A stretch of DNA of 64,000 nucleotides, taken from assembly GCA_964035545.1 (NCBI GenBank), contig OZ037773.1, forward strand, positions 5,906,251 to 5,970,250, read 5' to 3'. The first letter of the stretch is position 1. Each line of letters starts with the position of its first letter. Origin of the DNA: Bugula neritina. Taxonomy: Eukaryota > Bryozoa > Gymnolaemata > Cheilostomatida > Bugulidae. Below the pieces are notes generated by a model. That model saw only the letters and a list, made by a program, of their open reading frames with translations, was not told the DNA's origin and searched no databases. Positions 39,686-52,159 of the stretch are shown one piece after another. Position numbers and translations under genes: made by a program.

Positions 39686-41804
39686 ATGGTGCCCCTCTCA
39701 ACCATCATCATCATACTTATTATCATACTCTCCGTTGTAGCTGTCATTGAGCTAATCTTTTGTATAGTGTAAGTATTTAATCATTCTCACATATCAACAC
39801 TTTTAAAGCAGTATAACGAAATAAAATATAGATTATTTCATCCAACATAATCAACCATTTTGACTATAGGCAGTCCACATTGTACATTCATCAACTAATA
39901 TAAAATTTACCAACTTTTAAGCTTTAAATCAGATAGTTTAGGTATATAATAATTTGTAAAGTTTTTTTTAAAAGTTGATCAGGCATTTGTTGAAACAAAG
40001 TACAATACATGTGTTGATGTATATATTCTTCAAAACATTTACATTCTAGCTGTATTGTATATACTCTTTGTACTATATTATATATATACCCATCTATGTT
40101 GTGTATATTCTTTGCTTTGTATATATCCATTTTTAGAAATGAGTTCTTCTATTTTGTTTTCTCAGAACTCGTTTTAAAGACAAATGCTTGTCATGCCACA
40201 GAAAAGTGAAGAGTGATGATGGGCATAGCAACCTAGTTCCATCTACATCCACAAATCAGTGAGTATAACATGATATGTGTGTGTGTGCGTGTGTGCGTGT
40301 GTGCGTGTGTGCGTGTGTGCGTGTGTGCGTGTGTGCGTGTGTGCGTGTGTGCGTGTGTGGTGTGGTGTGTGTGTGTTTTATTATGTTTTTTATATTTATA
40401 TATGATGTTTTAGGAAAAATCATAGAAAAGCTGATAAACCTTTAGCAACGTTGGAGGAATATTATGAAGATAAATATAATCTTAAAAAACAGCATGGTAA
40501 GATTTGAATAAAGACACTTAAAATACGATCTGTTCTTGATTTCTTGCACTCTATATGTCCAATATTTTCTCCTACAGAAAAGTTGTCAGTAAGATTATGT
40601 TTTGAAAATTTTGTTTACCTGTATAGATTTTTACAGTCAGTGCATTTTTTAAAGCTTTTTGTTAGTTTTAAAAATTATTGCTCAAGGGGCATCTATATCT
40701 ATGTTGAAAATGAAGTAAATAAGTTATCATAGATATTTTATATAAAAAGCTTGAAGCAGTGTACGATAACCTTTATTTTTATATAATATGATACTTTTGC
40801 ACTTTCGTCAATATTTCTTACTTATTTGTGAGATGTTACTGCAGAAGCTACCGTGTAGATAATTTTGACCTTATTAGTATAAGCTTTTGAGAAAATAAGA
40901 TTCGACAAATAGATAAGCACAGTAGTCATGTTAATTCAAATAAAATAACTTTTGAGTATATAGCTAAAGTCATCCCCCAATGCTTTATAAAGCTATATAT
41001 AAAATTTATCATTTGCAAAATAAGAATATATGTTTATTAAACAATAACTGTATTTTTTCAAAAACTTCTTTTCTAAACTCTCAAATTATCAGCTGCATAA
41101 TAAACTTATCTTTTAAAACTACAATAAAATTATATAACCAACTCCAAGATATAAACGGTTAGTCAAGTTACAAATCCGATAATAAAACTTAGTAAAAGTT
41201 TTAAAATCTTTATAATGTACTTTTGCTCACTAGATGGTTTAATTTAATGAATAAATAATATTGTTGTCTCATGTTTACATAGATTTATGTTAGGAGAGTT
41301 TGAATGATGTATGAAAAATAATTGCTAGTATAATATCAGCACCAAATACTTATAACTTTTTCAGCTGAAACCTATCAAGATTTAAAAGCTCCAAATAATG
41401 ATGAAAACCTGTACGAAACAGCACGCACATCTAGAGCTTCTGTAAACTTCTTTTCTCGTTCTCGTAATATGAAATCCAGCGATGTCTTTGCTCCCTCTAA
41501 AGTCTCTGTTGATTGGCTGAGACAACAATCTCAAAAAGAGGCTACAGGACAGTTCAAAGATCCAAGAGAAAGCTCCATAATTACAAAAAAATATTCTTCA
41601 GCCTTGAGAAATGTGATGAGAGAAGGAGAGGATAGGAAGTCTATTCAGCCATCTGTTGGTGAAGAAACCGCAACAGAAAGACGAAAAGTTAGAGTGAAAT
41701 CATTACGTAAATGTTCTAGCAAAAGTCAGGTTCAATCGCAGTCAGCTTCAGAGGTGCTGCGATCTTCATTTCCTTCTCCCACTTCTGCAGTAGTCAAAGT
41801 CTGA
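39686..41804 (+). CDS. single-pass membrane protein with adaptor-like layout (232 aa)
   Basis: Exons: 39686-39768, 40166-40258, 40414-40496 and 41365-41804, joining to 699 nt in frame. The N-terminus is almost all membrane anchor (residues about 5-28, STIIIILIIILSVVAVIELI) with no ectodomain to speak of. A basic juxtamembrane segment with a CxxC follows (C35-LS-C38, in RFKDKCLSCHRKV). The cytoplasmic tail carries tyrosine motifs: EEYYEDKYNL (Y75, Y76, Y80), TYQDL (Y90) and ENLYETA (Y103), then a Ser/Lys/Arg-rich region. This is the layout of vertebrate transmembrane adaptors such as LAT, where CxxC is palmitoylated and phosphotyrosines recruit SH2 proteins. The likeness is architectural; no homology is shown. 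YQDL-x9-YETA resembles an ITAM, but the second motif ends in Ala. It lies 1.1 kb downstream of the Dishevelled-like gene. Confidence 0.72.
40275..40375. repeat. (GTGTGTGC)n microsatellite
   Basis: An octamer GTGTGTGC repeats about ten times and passes into plain GT. It lies in intron 2 of the adaptor-like gene, starting about 15 bp after the donor. Confidence 0.92.
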
Positions 41805-42246
41805 CAGTAATCAATACTGTAACAGTATCGTAGTACCATATATTAACACAGTACATACAGTACAACAGTACCTCCGTGCCATAGTATCACAGTAGTTGTA
41901 CTACAGTATCACAATACCATATTAGTATTGAATAAATATACCTGCATTGGAGCTTGTGAAGTTAGCTAGCCTAATTGTATGCAACATCATAATAATAATA
42001 TATGTGCCCAGTTATAATAACATAAATTATCCTTGAAAATAAACAAGTTTATTGTATCAGCTTCATATTTGATGAATTTCACTTTTATATTACAACATAT
42101 TATTCTGAACTTCTATACCTGTATGATTATGTTTTAACTAAATAAAGCTTATTTGGAAAAAGAGATCATTGAAATGTAACCAACTGCCAGTCTATGTTTT
42201 ACTTATAGTTGATTATGCAATCTGAAGATACTTTGACCATGATAAG

Positions 42247-43077
42247 CAGGATTGGGTTCAATTACATGTGAATGTAATTAATTACAATTACGTAAAAGTT
42301 TGTCAATTACTATTACAATGACAGTTAAAAAGTAATGTAATGAATTACAATTACAATTATATGGCAATGTAATTAATTACAGTTACATGCACTTTTGTTC
42401 TCACAAGAGACAAATAGAAGTTATATAATCTCACACCTAGAGTGCAACTACCAGGGGCAATTTTGACAGTGGTAAACCTTCTTTGTTCTCAACAGTGACT
42501 AATAGGCTGATGTAATACTACATAGACTTAATCATGGGCTTTCCATGGATCGATCTCAGATCAATCTCAGCGAGACAATCAACAGCCAGAAATCAAAAGT
42601 AAAAGATCGATCTGAGACACGTGCTCAGATCAATCGTTTTTCCATGAGAGTGTCAGATCGATCTCGCGGAGTTGCCTCCTCTCAAGTGAAGAGTACTTTA
42701 ATAGTATAATTTTTTCACCCACCTAAGTGATAAAAGCTACTGCTGTTGAAAAACAAAATTTCCATAGTTTAAAATTTAACACCAGCTATAAACTCTGCGC
42801 AGTAAAGCTTTTAGTATGAAGTAATTTGGCCAATTTAAGATAATTAATTTTAATATTTTAGCTTGACAGCTTATATAAAATCTGAACTTGTTATTTAACA
42901 GTAGGCATGGTAGGAAAAGCATGAAATTTCTAAGATTTAAAAGTTGGAAGAAATAGACATGTAATTATAAAGTAGAATTTTGTAAAAATCAATTACATTA
43001 GATATGTAATTAATTACAATTACAACTAAAATTACATTTTTATACATCAATTACAAATTACAAATACCCCAACCCTG
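42247..43077. mobile_element. hAT-like MITE with 8-bp target-site duplication
   Basis: The left end reads CAGGATTGGG and the right end, reversed, CAGGGTTGGGG; both are followed by AT-rich sequence made of AATTAC/GTAATT motifs. CAGGGTTGGG-type ends are seen in hAT-related elements. The flanks ATGATAAG (42239-42246) and ATAATAAG (43078-43085) match at 7 of 8 positions, the length expected for hAT insertion. The roughly 830-bp interior has no transposase frame, so it is non-autonomous. Its middle carries an imperfect palindrome with repeated GATCGATCTGAGA motifs (42545-42670). Confidence 0.75.
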
Positions 43078-43327
43078 ATAATAAGTATGTTTCGCAAATG
43101 CTATTGGTATTGTCAAGATCAATATCCAACTATTTATAACGCTGATGCATTACGTCAAGGCCAATTCATACAGACTCCTACTATAACAGACCCAAAACAA
43201 AACCACTTTATTCCCGGCAGCAAAACTAACAGGGGACATCAAGCAGAACTATATTAGTAATACGGTGGAAAACATTTCCAATGAAATTTTATTGTTTTAA
43301 ATTAACTTTTTTAAAACAAAAATTTAT

Positions 43328-46062
43328 TTAACCAAACTGATAGCCACAAGCTTTGGTGAACTTGTGAAATGGGTCAGTGCAGTCGATGGCTTTTGATATG
43401 AGAGACGCTTTAACATCGTAGCAGGCAATGGGCGTACCAGTTGGGCTGGTCATCACCTCAGCCCGTACTTCATAGTCTCCCTTTAAATAAAAATCAATGT
43501 GAAACTTTACTATTTCAGTGTAAGTTACTATACAGAATAATATATATAGTATCATATAGTTTAATATAATGCAATATATAATATATAATATCGTATAATA
43601 GGCTATAGTATAACATGCTATTATATCTATATAATATAACAAATCACAAAGTACAATAGAATAAACAACAATAAAGTGCAATTTAATATGCATACTATAA
43701 TACAGTGTCATATAGTTTAATAAAGTATAATATAGGTGAATATATGTAATATATACATTTAATAGCATATTTACAAAGCAATTTACTATACTACATATAG
43801 CCTACTATATAAATTGTACTATATGACATATAATCTATTAGAATTCTATATGCAATCCAGTATAAAATAATAATTAATGTAAGATTTAAATGTTAGTTTT
43901 ATCTTTCAATTGAAGTTGGTAGAATTATACAAACTTATACCAATTATGACTTTGAGTCGGTTTTGAAAAAAAAATATACCTTTTATCTTTTAGCGCTGAG
44001 TTTTTTTTATCAAATTGATTTCAAACAAAATGATGTTTGATGCATCTTTGAAATTGCAAATTTTTAAATTAAGCCAGCTTAAAACAAAATAACTGTAAGT
44101 TAATTAATCAAGAAGTTGAATAAGAATTATTTCTTTTAACAACTATTAACTGACAATACTAATAATGTAAAGTATAGCAAAAAGCAAACAAAAGGCTTTA
44201 TAAATCTTTATAATATTAGTGAAGCTAGTATGAATCTAATAAAATAAAACACAATATAACCACTTGAATGAGATTATTTTGAGTTGCAAGCGTCGAAGAA
44301 TTGTTAGTCACTAGAAGTGGCAAAACTCCTTATCACTTACGGATGTCAGCCATGATAGCAGAGCTGGAATATTGTTGACATTAAATGATTCTTGGAAATT
44401 GCCGAGTGTGAACTTGGAGAAAGGACACTTGCAGGGAATGTTGTACTTGATCATATCAGCAGGACAGGTGTTTAAGTTCTTGGTCAACTCACAAATATCG
44501 TACACACTATAAAGTGTAGTAAAATATGACTCATCAGAAGAAATCTGTTAAATTAAGTTAAGATTTACCTAATATGCTAATGAAAAATCATTATTACTTT
44601 TTTGAAAATGAGTTTTAACTATAAACAGCTACATTACATACAATATTATGTCTGCAATTATATTAGTTACCTATCAACATTAAAGTAAATGCTAGCTGAA
44701 ATATTGCTTTTACGAAATAGCATTATTTGAAGCCTCAATCATAGATTGCAAAATTTTCTTGTATTATTACAAAATCTGTTGCAGTATCTTTTTTATAAAG
44801 ATTGCCCATTGCTCAATTTCTTTTTTAAACAAAATTGAAAGTAAAAGTTTAAACTCTAAATAATTATTGAGGTACTATCACTGCATGCAACTTATGCTAT
44901 TTTTTGCTCTAATTGTATGAAAATGTTGAAGACAACATTTTCTATTCTAGTTTAGTACAATTGATCACAAAAATGCAATGTTTTGTAAATTTAACACTTG
45001 CTTAGTTAAAGAACTAGTATAATAAAATAGTAATGCTGTCTGAGCTATACAACTGAGTATGTTCTAAGAATTGTCTTCCCTTACCATGAGCCATATCCCT
45101 GAATGCATGGTATGTTGATTCTAGTGTTACCATTGAGTAGAATCTTAGTAATGTCGGCCTTGATGTAGATTCGGGGCAAGTCCTGATTTAGCGAACCCTT
45201 CACCGTCACTTTCAAGTCACCTGGTACTACGGCTGGCCATGGAGAAACATCTACTTCCTTTAAGGTCAGTAAACCCGTGTTGGCAACGTCACCTGTAAGC
45301 AAGAAACTTACAACTTGCTGTCGATTTTTATGTTGAGCTCAAGAAGTAAGTGTGGATTGTAGGAATTGAAAAAAGCCTGTGTTCCAGGTGAGAAATGAGG
45401 CGGAAAAAGTTCTTTTAATGTAAGGGAGGTTCAACCTGGCCCCCCCCCCCAAACAAGAATTTATAACACATTTAAAATACTTATGCTATTTAAATTTTTC
45501 CATTACACTAAAATTGAATTCAATCATGTAACAATTGACTATGTTATTTATCACTTTTAATTTTTATATGGTGCTTAATCTAGACACTACGAGAGTTTTA
45601 ATTTGTCGAAAAAAATTCTTCTATAAGAATTTTTAAAAGAATTAGTGAATTTACTTTCTACACTTCTACTTGCGTAAATAAATTGTGACTAAAATTTTTT
45701 ACAATATTATAGTGTTTAATTGCTCTACCAGATGAAATAAAAAGAGAATAATAACTTATGCAAATATATTTTGAACTATTGCAGCATATTAACAACCTTT
45801 TCTAAGAAACTTAGGAGTGAAGTATAAAATACAATACAAATAAGTACAGTTTAATAAATCCAACCTTGCAGCTGGAACTATGAAGATACTTAAATGTATC
45901 ATTTATTTAAAAAAAAAGTAATTTGGGTTTTTTACTTATTTTACATAAAAAGCTTCTCTCACCACAATGCTTTACTTCCAGTTTGGAAAAAGCCCTTTTT
46001 TCTAAAGCAGCTCCATTTGCAACAGCAATGAATGCCAGTACCAGCCATGTTTGTGCAGCCAT
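43328..46062 (-). CDS. GM2-activator-like ML-domain lipid-binding protein (208 aa)
   Basis: Minus-strand exons in transcript order: 46062-45963, 45292-45085, 44506-44341 and 43480-43328, joining to 627 nt. I chose the ATG at 46062 because a signal peptide follows directly (MAAQTWLVLAFIAVANGAA); an upstream in-frame ATG at 46128 would add 22 residues before it. Mature-region blocks match ganglioside GM2 activator: KHCG, VDVSPWPAVVPGDLKVTVKG, INIPCIQGYGSCVYDICELT, CPADMIKYNIPCKCPF, PALLSWLTSGDYEV and IACYDVKASL. The cysteine pattern, including PCKCPF, is preserved. GM2 activator lifts glycolipids from lysosomal membranes for hydrolase attack, and family members also occur as secreted lipid binders. 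The tail after KASLISKAIDC is slightly extended, with two additional cysteines. A poly(A) signal on the reverse strand lies about 40 bp past the stop. Confidence 0.87.
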
Positions 46063-47223
46063 TGTTGCCAGATGTCCGCTAGCAAATAAACGTTCTGCTC
46101 TCCTGTGGATTGGTTCCACGTAAGTCACGCTTGCAGTTACAGTATAGCCTCAACATTCTGCTTTAGCATTTTGCAATATATCTTTAATATATTTTTTAAA
46201 TATTAAGCTCATATAAACAGCGATTATTGAAATTTGCTAAAACTTTTTAAAATGTTTGAAAATGATGACAGGACTACATAAAATTATTAAAACAAAACTA
46301 GCTATCATGATTGTCATTGGAAGAAATTTAAAATAATATATTTCTAAGTTATCTTTGTGATTAATGTTAGTATCCCTACAACATAATAGCCAATTACTGT
46401 TCATATTCTGTCGCTTACAGTAGGAACTGCTGTTTGTTCCCAGGATACAACATCTGGTCATGCTATGGTGTGATACTATTACTGGTAACTCCTCATTCAC
46501 AAACATATCAGCTGCTAAACCATGAACTAGAGATAATAATATATTGACCCTTCATGTAGGTTCTATCAAAGGCAGCAGCACCTCATAGCAGGTTTTCACT
46601 GAAATCTTGCCAGTAAAATATAGCAATGAGCTGTAAAATATAGAAAACTCAAAGCTCGAACTTTGTGCCATGGCTTCTGGCCCTCATTGCTTAGCTTTCA
46701 CTAAGCTGGTGACTTACCAAAAGCAATATTCCATATTGAAAACTCCATTATTAAGCTATGATAACATGCACGAGGCTTGTAATCTATTTGTAGGAGTTGC
46801 CTTCTCTATTATTAAAACCTTCAGTACTTGAGAAAACTTCTCTTCTGCATTTCTACACTTTTTTAAAACTGAGAGCAGATCAGTGTCATAGGTCTATATT
46901 AGCAGACTTTTGAGTACAACGCAATCTCAATGCTTATGTTGCAAGGGGAAACAACTTCAACGCAAAAAGTCATTTTCCAAAATAAATTTTGAAGACATAT
47001 TTCTAATAAAACATTGCAGTATAAGAAACACAAATAAAATAACAAAAAAACTTTAACATTACCAATTACTAGTAGGTCACTCGTCTTTCATTTTCAAGGT
47101 CAAGGTTCAACCTGAATAGTTACACTAACACTGATATAAGTACAGATATAAATATTTATTATTTATTCACAAAACAAACCTAGATACAACAATTACAATA
47201 AAGTTTTGCCAAAGTTCTGGACA

Positions 47224-47258
<35 letters not shown>

Positions 47259-47342
47259 ATAAAAAACAGGTTATTTGCATACAGCTTAACAAATACTTTT
47301 TAAAGAGAAGCAAACTTCTTTGGGGCATAATTAATGATAAAT
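46063..47342. other. intergenic interval
   Basis: The interval separates the GM2-activator-like gene from the small-membrane-protein cluster. It contains a minus-strand open frame (46237-46506, 89 codons) ending in one hydrophobic segment but without splice or paralogue support, and a short (TA)n at about 47228-47254. No other coding signal was seen. Confidence 0.5.
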
Positions 47343-47819
47343 TTAAAATTTAAAATGCTGCTTTCTAGTACATAACGCAGCCTTACAACAGAACAATATA
47401 TAAATAATTATTATGAACAATATATGGCAAAGATGGCAGCATTCAGGCGATGTGGAACTTGAAGAAGAATAATTATATTTTGGTAAAATTTCAACTGGTA
47501 AACTTTTCTGATTTAGTAGCCATCCAACAGTTGAACCAAAAAACAGTCCCAAAAATGCAAGAGAAATTGTTTGTCTACGCATCATAGCACTTAGCTCAGT
47601 TTTATCCGCCACTGGACATGTTATCAGTCCATCTTCGTTTGACAGAATCATTATCATACAGAGAAAGAGTCCTAGCACATAAGCTATTTTTGAAGCCTTC
47701 TTTCCAATTATACTTGTACAAGTGTCTTTACCAATCCAGCCTAGTATACAGCCAAAAAAGAATCCAAACAATTCAGCTAGAACTTCTTGTGAAATGCTAT
47801 CAGCGTATGACAGCACCAT
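47343..47819 (-). CDS. small four-segment membrane protein, family 1 copy a (158 aa)
   Basis: The start is the ATG at 47819, which follows a splice acceptor (TATGCAG, then AAAATGG), so the coding region is one exon behind an untranslated one; the ATG nine bases upstream overlaps the acceptor. Hydrophobic segments are about residues 12-30, 42-60, 84-104 and 128-147. The central loop holds the family signature EDGLITCPVADKTEL, followed by LAFLGLFFGSTVGWLLNQ and LPKYNY. The end is CCKAALCTRKQ. It is homologous along its whole length to the genes at 50.2 and 62.8 kb. No named family is recognised; a channel, transporter subunit or immune-type membrane protein cannot be told apart. It has no signal peptide as such, so segment 1 is probably the signal anchor. 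Confidence 0.65.
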   Translation of the reverse strand: MVLSYADSISQEVLAELFGFFFGCILGWIGKDTCTSIIGKKASKIAYVLGLFLCMIMILSNEDGLITCPVADKTELSAMMRRQTISLAFLGLFFGSTVGWLLNQKSLPVEILPKYNYSSSSSTSPECCHLCHILFIIIIYILFCCKAALCTRKQHFKF

Positions 47820-47964
47820 TTTCTGCATACCAAATTATATATATTAGTTTGTTGTATCATGTATATGTTAAAAGTTATGCCATATACAATGGAATATAAT
47901 ACATTATATTATAGTCATGTTTTATACTTGCAGAGGTTCTAATGTGGTCTGCATGTAGCAATAA

Positions 47965-48150
47965 ACATTCAATTACAAATTTATAACTACAGTGTAATTG
48001 AAACTTACCAGCTTATGTTATCAGTACTTAGTCAATATTCTGTGCATGACACCTTCTATAGAAGGTGTCATGCACAGAATATTGACTAAGTACTGATAAC
48101 ATAAGCAGGTAAGTTTCAATTACACTATAGTTATAAATTTGTAATTGATG
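47965..48150. repeat. inverted repeat, about 90-bp arms, centre about 48060
   Basis: The sequence up to CTTCTATA at 48060 is followed immediately by its near-perfect reverse complement (TAGAAGGTGTCATGCACAGA onward), with almost no spacer. Only a few mismatches were seen across about 90 bp. The arm is a copy of part of a unit also present near 56.1 and 60.95 kb. Confidence 0.85.
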
Positions 48151-48159
48151 TAATTTAAC

Positions 48160-48505
<346 letters not shown>

Positions 48506-48750
48506 AATTTTATTGATTTCTTTTGTCTATATAATAATGCCAGTTTTTATATAACTCCAATGTGATTAATATCAGGTTAAACACACAATAGCAAACTTCC
48601 ATATTACTGATCATATACAATGTACGTGTGTAACCTATAAAATGGGTGTAATCAAGCCAAGGTCTTAGGTATACTGAACCTGACTGGGATAGCTCTATCA
48701 TAGCTTGTTTATTGGTAGCAGAATGAGACTTTGTCTGATCTAAATATAAA

Positions 48751-49280
48751 GCACATTCACGCATTATATTGAAAATATATGTTAATTTCTGTATGCTCAG
48801 CCATGTATTTGCATACGGTAGTCATAGATTCCCTTTATCAACTATATGACGCTAGTTTACTAACTCAAAGTGATAACAATTTTATTGCCAAGTATAGCTA
48901 AGCTATCGAAATTTTTGCGTTAGGAAATTTAAAAAAATCAAGAAACGAGATTTGAGTTGCTTTTTATTGTAGAAAAAGGTTCAAAATTTTGCAAAAATAG
49001 CTTTTAACAGAACTTGCACATTCACGCATTATATTGAAAATATATGTTAATTTCTGTATGCTCAGCCATGTATTTGCATACGGTAGTCATAGATTCCCTT
49101 TATCAACTATATGACGCTAGTTTACTAACTCAAAGTGATAACAATTTTATTGCCAAGTATAGCTAAGCTATCGAAATTTTTGCGTTAGGAAATTTAAAAA
49201 AATCAAGAAACGAGATTTGAGTTGCTTTTTATTGTAGAAAAAGGTTCAAAATTTTGCAAAAATAGCTTTTAACAGAACTT
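48751..49280. repeat. exact 265-bp tandem duplication
   Basis: 48751-49015 and 49016-49280 read identically, starting GCACATTCACGCATTATATT. I saw no mismatch. Such identity in non-coding DNA implies a very recent event or an assembly duplication. Confidence 0.93.
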
Positions 49281-50162
49281 GCTCGCTTTTTAAACATTGC
49301 ACAACAGTTTAAAGCATTGGTAGATTATAATATACATACTTTTCAAAACAATGATCTTAAAATAATAATGTAGGCCCTATATATATATATGAAGGCTACT
49401 ATATTATACAATCAGAATCACTCATTCAGTAGATTAATGGAAGTTTTCATCAATTTAGTTCCAAGGCAACTTTCATTAATTTTACATTTTATAATAATTG
49501 TTCGAAAAAGAAAAAAAAATTGTCCAGGTAGCTATAATTTTTCTATTTTTTTATTTTTGTGCCTTTTAGACAAATCATTTGTTGAATTTTATATGTTTAA
49601 AATAATACTGTTTATTATGCAGAAGTATACAAGCAGTAAATTGAATGGAAAAACATTTAACTTTAGTCTTTAGGTTAGGCAAAATAAAAAACTGCTTATA
49701 ATTAAGGTAAGCCGTGACAAAAGTGCAATAGCAGTTTTATACAACAATAATTACCATAAATATATCAAAATTATAATTTAGGCTGCTATAACAAAAGTGA
49801 TGATATATTACGTAACAGTAGACAATAAGTTTCGAGTATAAGGCAGCCATGCATGCAAAAGCTGGGCTACTCATATAAGCAAATATGGTGCATCACTTTT
49901 TTCATCAATTTACTTCCTTTTTTTGTTAAAAGGCATGGCTAGAACAATACAACAGCTTGATATGATTTTGTTATTTAATAGTTTTCATATTGTAGCTATT
50001 TTTGTAAGTGCTGACATGGGTATTATCTAAAGCATGTAATAATATAAGCAAGGCAATGTTTTATCTATTTTAGTTAGCCCATGCATGTGCATCTACCAAT
50101 TGCAATACTTAAATTATACAAAAAACACACTTCATTTGATGCACAACTTTCTTAAAATAAGG

Positions 50163-50625
50163 TTATTTAGCACAAAAAGCAGCTTTACAGTAAGTCAAAG
50201 AAAGAATCAAAACTAATGTCATAACATACAGTTCCACAATAGAAGATGTATGCTGAACTTTAGTGACATCCTCATAATTATATCTGGGTAGGGTATTGTT
50301 TTTGTTAACGTCTTTTCTTTGGTTGTCTGTCCATCCGTATGCTGCGCCAGCAAATATGCCAAATAGTGCGAGCTCTGTTTTACTTGCTGCCACAGTAGGG
50401 CATACTAATAGTCCTTCACTTTCTTTTAAATGCATCACTAAGATATACACAAACACCAATGGATGCCCAAAGGTCACCAGAAAATTGCATACTTTACTGC
50501 AAGATCCCTGTTTTATAACAAAGAAAAATTTGGCTATCGAACCCAACGCTACTCCAAAGTAAGCTGAAACAAATCCTTGAAGAATGGTAAAGGAGTAAGA
50601 GTTAGAAACCATTTTGACTTGAATT
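50163..50625 (-). CDS. small four-segment membrane protein, family 1 copy b (149 aa)
   Basis: The coding frame starts at ATG 50612, 13 bases into an exon whose acceptor (TTTTACAG) lies just past 50625. A non-coding first exon with donor GTGAGT begins at about 50787, leaving a 161-bp intron. The frame ends at 50163. Hydrophobic segments are roughly residues 9-32, 47-62, 79-95 and 122-141. The signature loop is SEGLLVCPTVAASKTEL, followed by ALFGIFAGAAYGWTDNQ, LPRYNYED and the end YCKAAFCAK. The loop before GW..NQ is shorter than in the other two copies, which accounts for the length difference. It is the paralogue of 47.3 and 62.8 kb, and lies in the segmental duplication shared with 61-63.8 kb. 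Function unknown. Confidence 0.66.
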
Positions 50626-50900
50626 CTGTAAAACAGGAAATAGAGTTAAACATGAAAGATGAGATTTTGGCAGTGAAAGCCTTGTAATATAGTCACCTTA
50701 TAACACGAAAAGTACCAATCTTTGCTGCGTAACATTGATAGTTACATTAAGGTTTAATTTCGAAAATGGAGCAAGTAAAAACTCACCTGCACTGTATATA
50801 ATGAATACGGAAAAGTAGCTTTACTAATGCAAAGTGCTTTTGTATACAGTGTGTGGGCTTGAGAACCTATGCACTTCTATAAAGTTTTAATGAGAAACTG
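50626..50900 (-). promoter_or_regulatory. conserved upstream exon and promoter region of family 1 copy b
   Basis: Reading on the minus strand, the first-exon donor (CAG then GTGAGTTTTT) at 50787 and about 60 bases of exon closely resemble the matching place upstream of copy c (donor at 63461). Neither exon contains an ATG, so both are untranslated. Conservation extends beyond the exon, to about 51000. Confidence 0.5.
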
Positions 50901-51944
50901 CTGAATGGTTTACAATAATAGAATATAATGCAAACTGTATAGTGAAAGAAATTAGAACTGGAGCACAATAAAGCTATGCGGTGTGCAAGAAAAATACCCT
51001 AGGATATTTATTAAAGGCTGATTTAACATACTAAATATATAAAGAAAAATGAGAGCTACATACATTAGTCATAGCAAAAGTCATAACGGTCAATTGACTC
51101 AATACACAACTGCAGTAGCCATTGTAATAGTAATATTGCTGTGCAGCAAATCTCTAAAAGCAATTTAAATCAATTTTGGTTGTAACTGACAGTTTGATTG
51201 TAGACTGTTTTTCAACAGAGATAGCTTTACAATTTCCCTGAATGCTTTTACTGGACGAGGAATGTTTAAAATCACCAAGTGGTGCAGCCAGAAGCAAGTC
51301 TGGTCTAAATGCTATGGTACACCTATAATAAGTTGGTTTGAGGAAAACTTCAGTTTATCTTTAAGCCTTTGTTAGACAGATCCAGGATTAATTTACCGTC
51401 ACACAATTCATCAAACAGTGCAGATTTAAAACTTGAGATTTAGTCTTATTACATGGCTAAGTATATATATATAGGAATCAGTCATCAATACTAAAAAATT
51501 AAAAAGTGTTATTACCAAAGTTTTTGTGATGGAGAGTAGTTCTATTTTAGATTTATTTCACATAACACAGTAAACTAGCTAATAAAGAAGTAAGATTGCA
51601 CATCTATAAATATTACACATATAATAGTATAGTTTTTGAGAAATAATATGTTATTATTGTCAATCTACATTCAGCTTTCTTCTGAAAATATAAGTGGAAA
51701 GGCATGAATGAAATAGTATTGTTTCAATATATTATTATATAACCATGTTCACTTTAAGCTTGACAATAACAAACTTTAATATATTGCTCGTATACAATAT
51801 AACATATTAGCTATGTTTACATATATAGATAAATCAAAAGAGTACTTATTTTAAGATAGGAGTAACTTGTACAGCAACTGCCAATTTATCAAATATTACA
51901 ACACCTAAACCATTTATCTCTCCTCTAAAGATCCTAGGCTATAA

Positions 51945-52159
51945 GCATCCCGTGCACTGATCGTGCAACAAATGATCTTCACTTCATTGCTGCATTCAGA
52001 AAAATAAAAATAGTAGCAGCAAGTGAGGCTAATAATAACAGCTGCCAGCTCAACAATAACCGAAAGATCGAGTTTGATAAACAGAAAGTAGATGGGGGAT
52101 CCCAGAGACCACCCCTGAGCTATTACACAGAAGAAGGTGTAGAGTTACACATTCCACTC
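51945..52159 (-). pseudogene. family 2 membrane protein pseudogene
   Basis: On the minus strand from 52159, codon-by-codon alignment to the intact gene at 59.9 kb is ungapped for over 60 codons: EW, then an in-frame TAA (52147-52145) where the intact copy has Glu, then QGWSLG where it has HGWSLG, and CCYYFYF opposite SCYNFYI. No ATG precedes the aligned part in frame nearby. Beyond about 51955 the similarity fades. The non-coding first-exon donor upstream (CTTAC near 52418 on the plus strand) also has a counterpart upstream of the 59.9 kb gene. It is a decayed duplicate. Confidence 0.75.

Noticed and set aside
46237-46506. Minus-strand 89-codon frame ending in a hydrophobic helix
   Set aside because: There is no paralogue, no supporting splice site, and it lacks the motifs of the neighbouring membrane-protein families.
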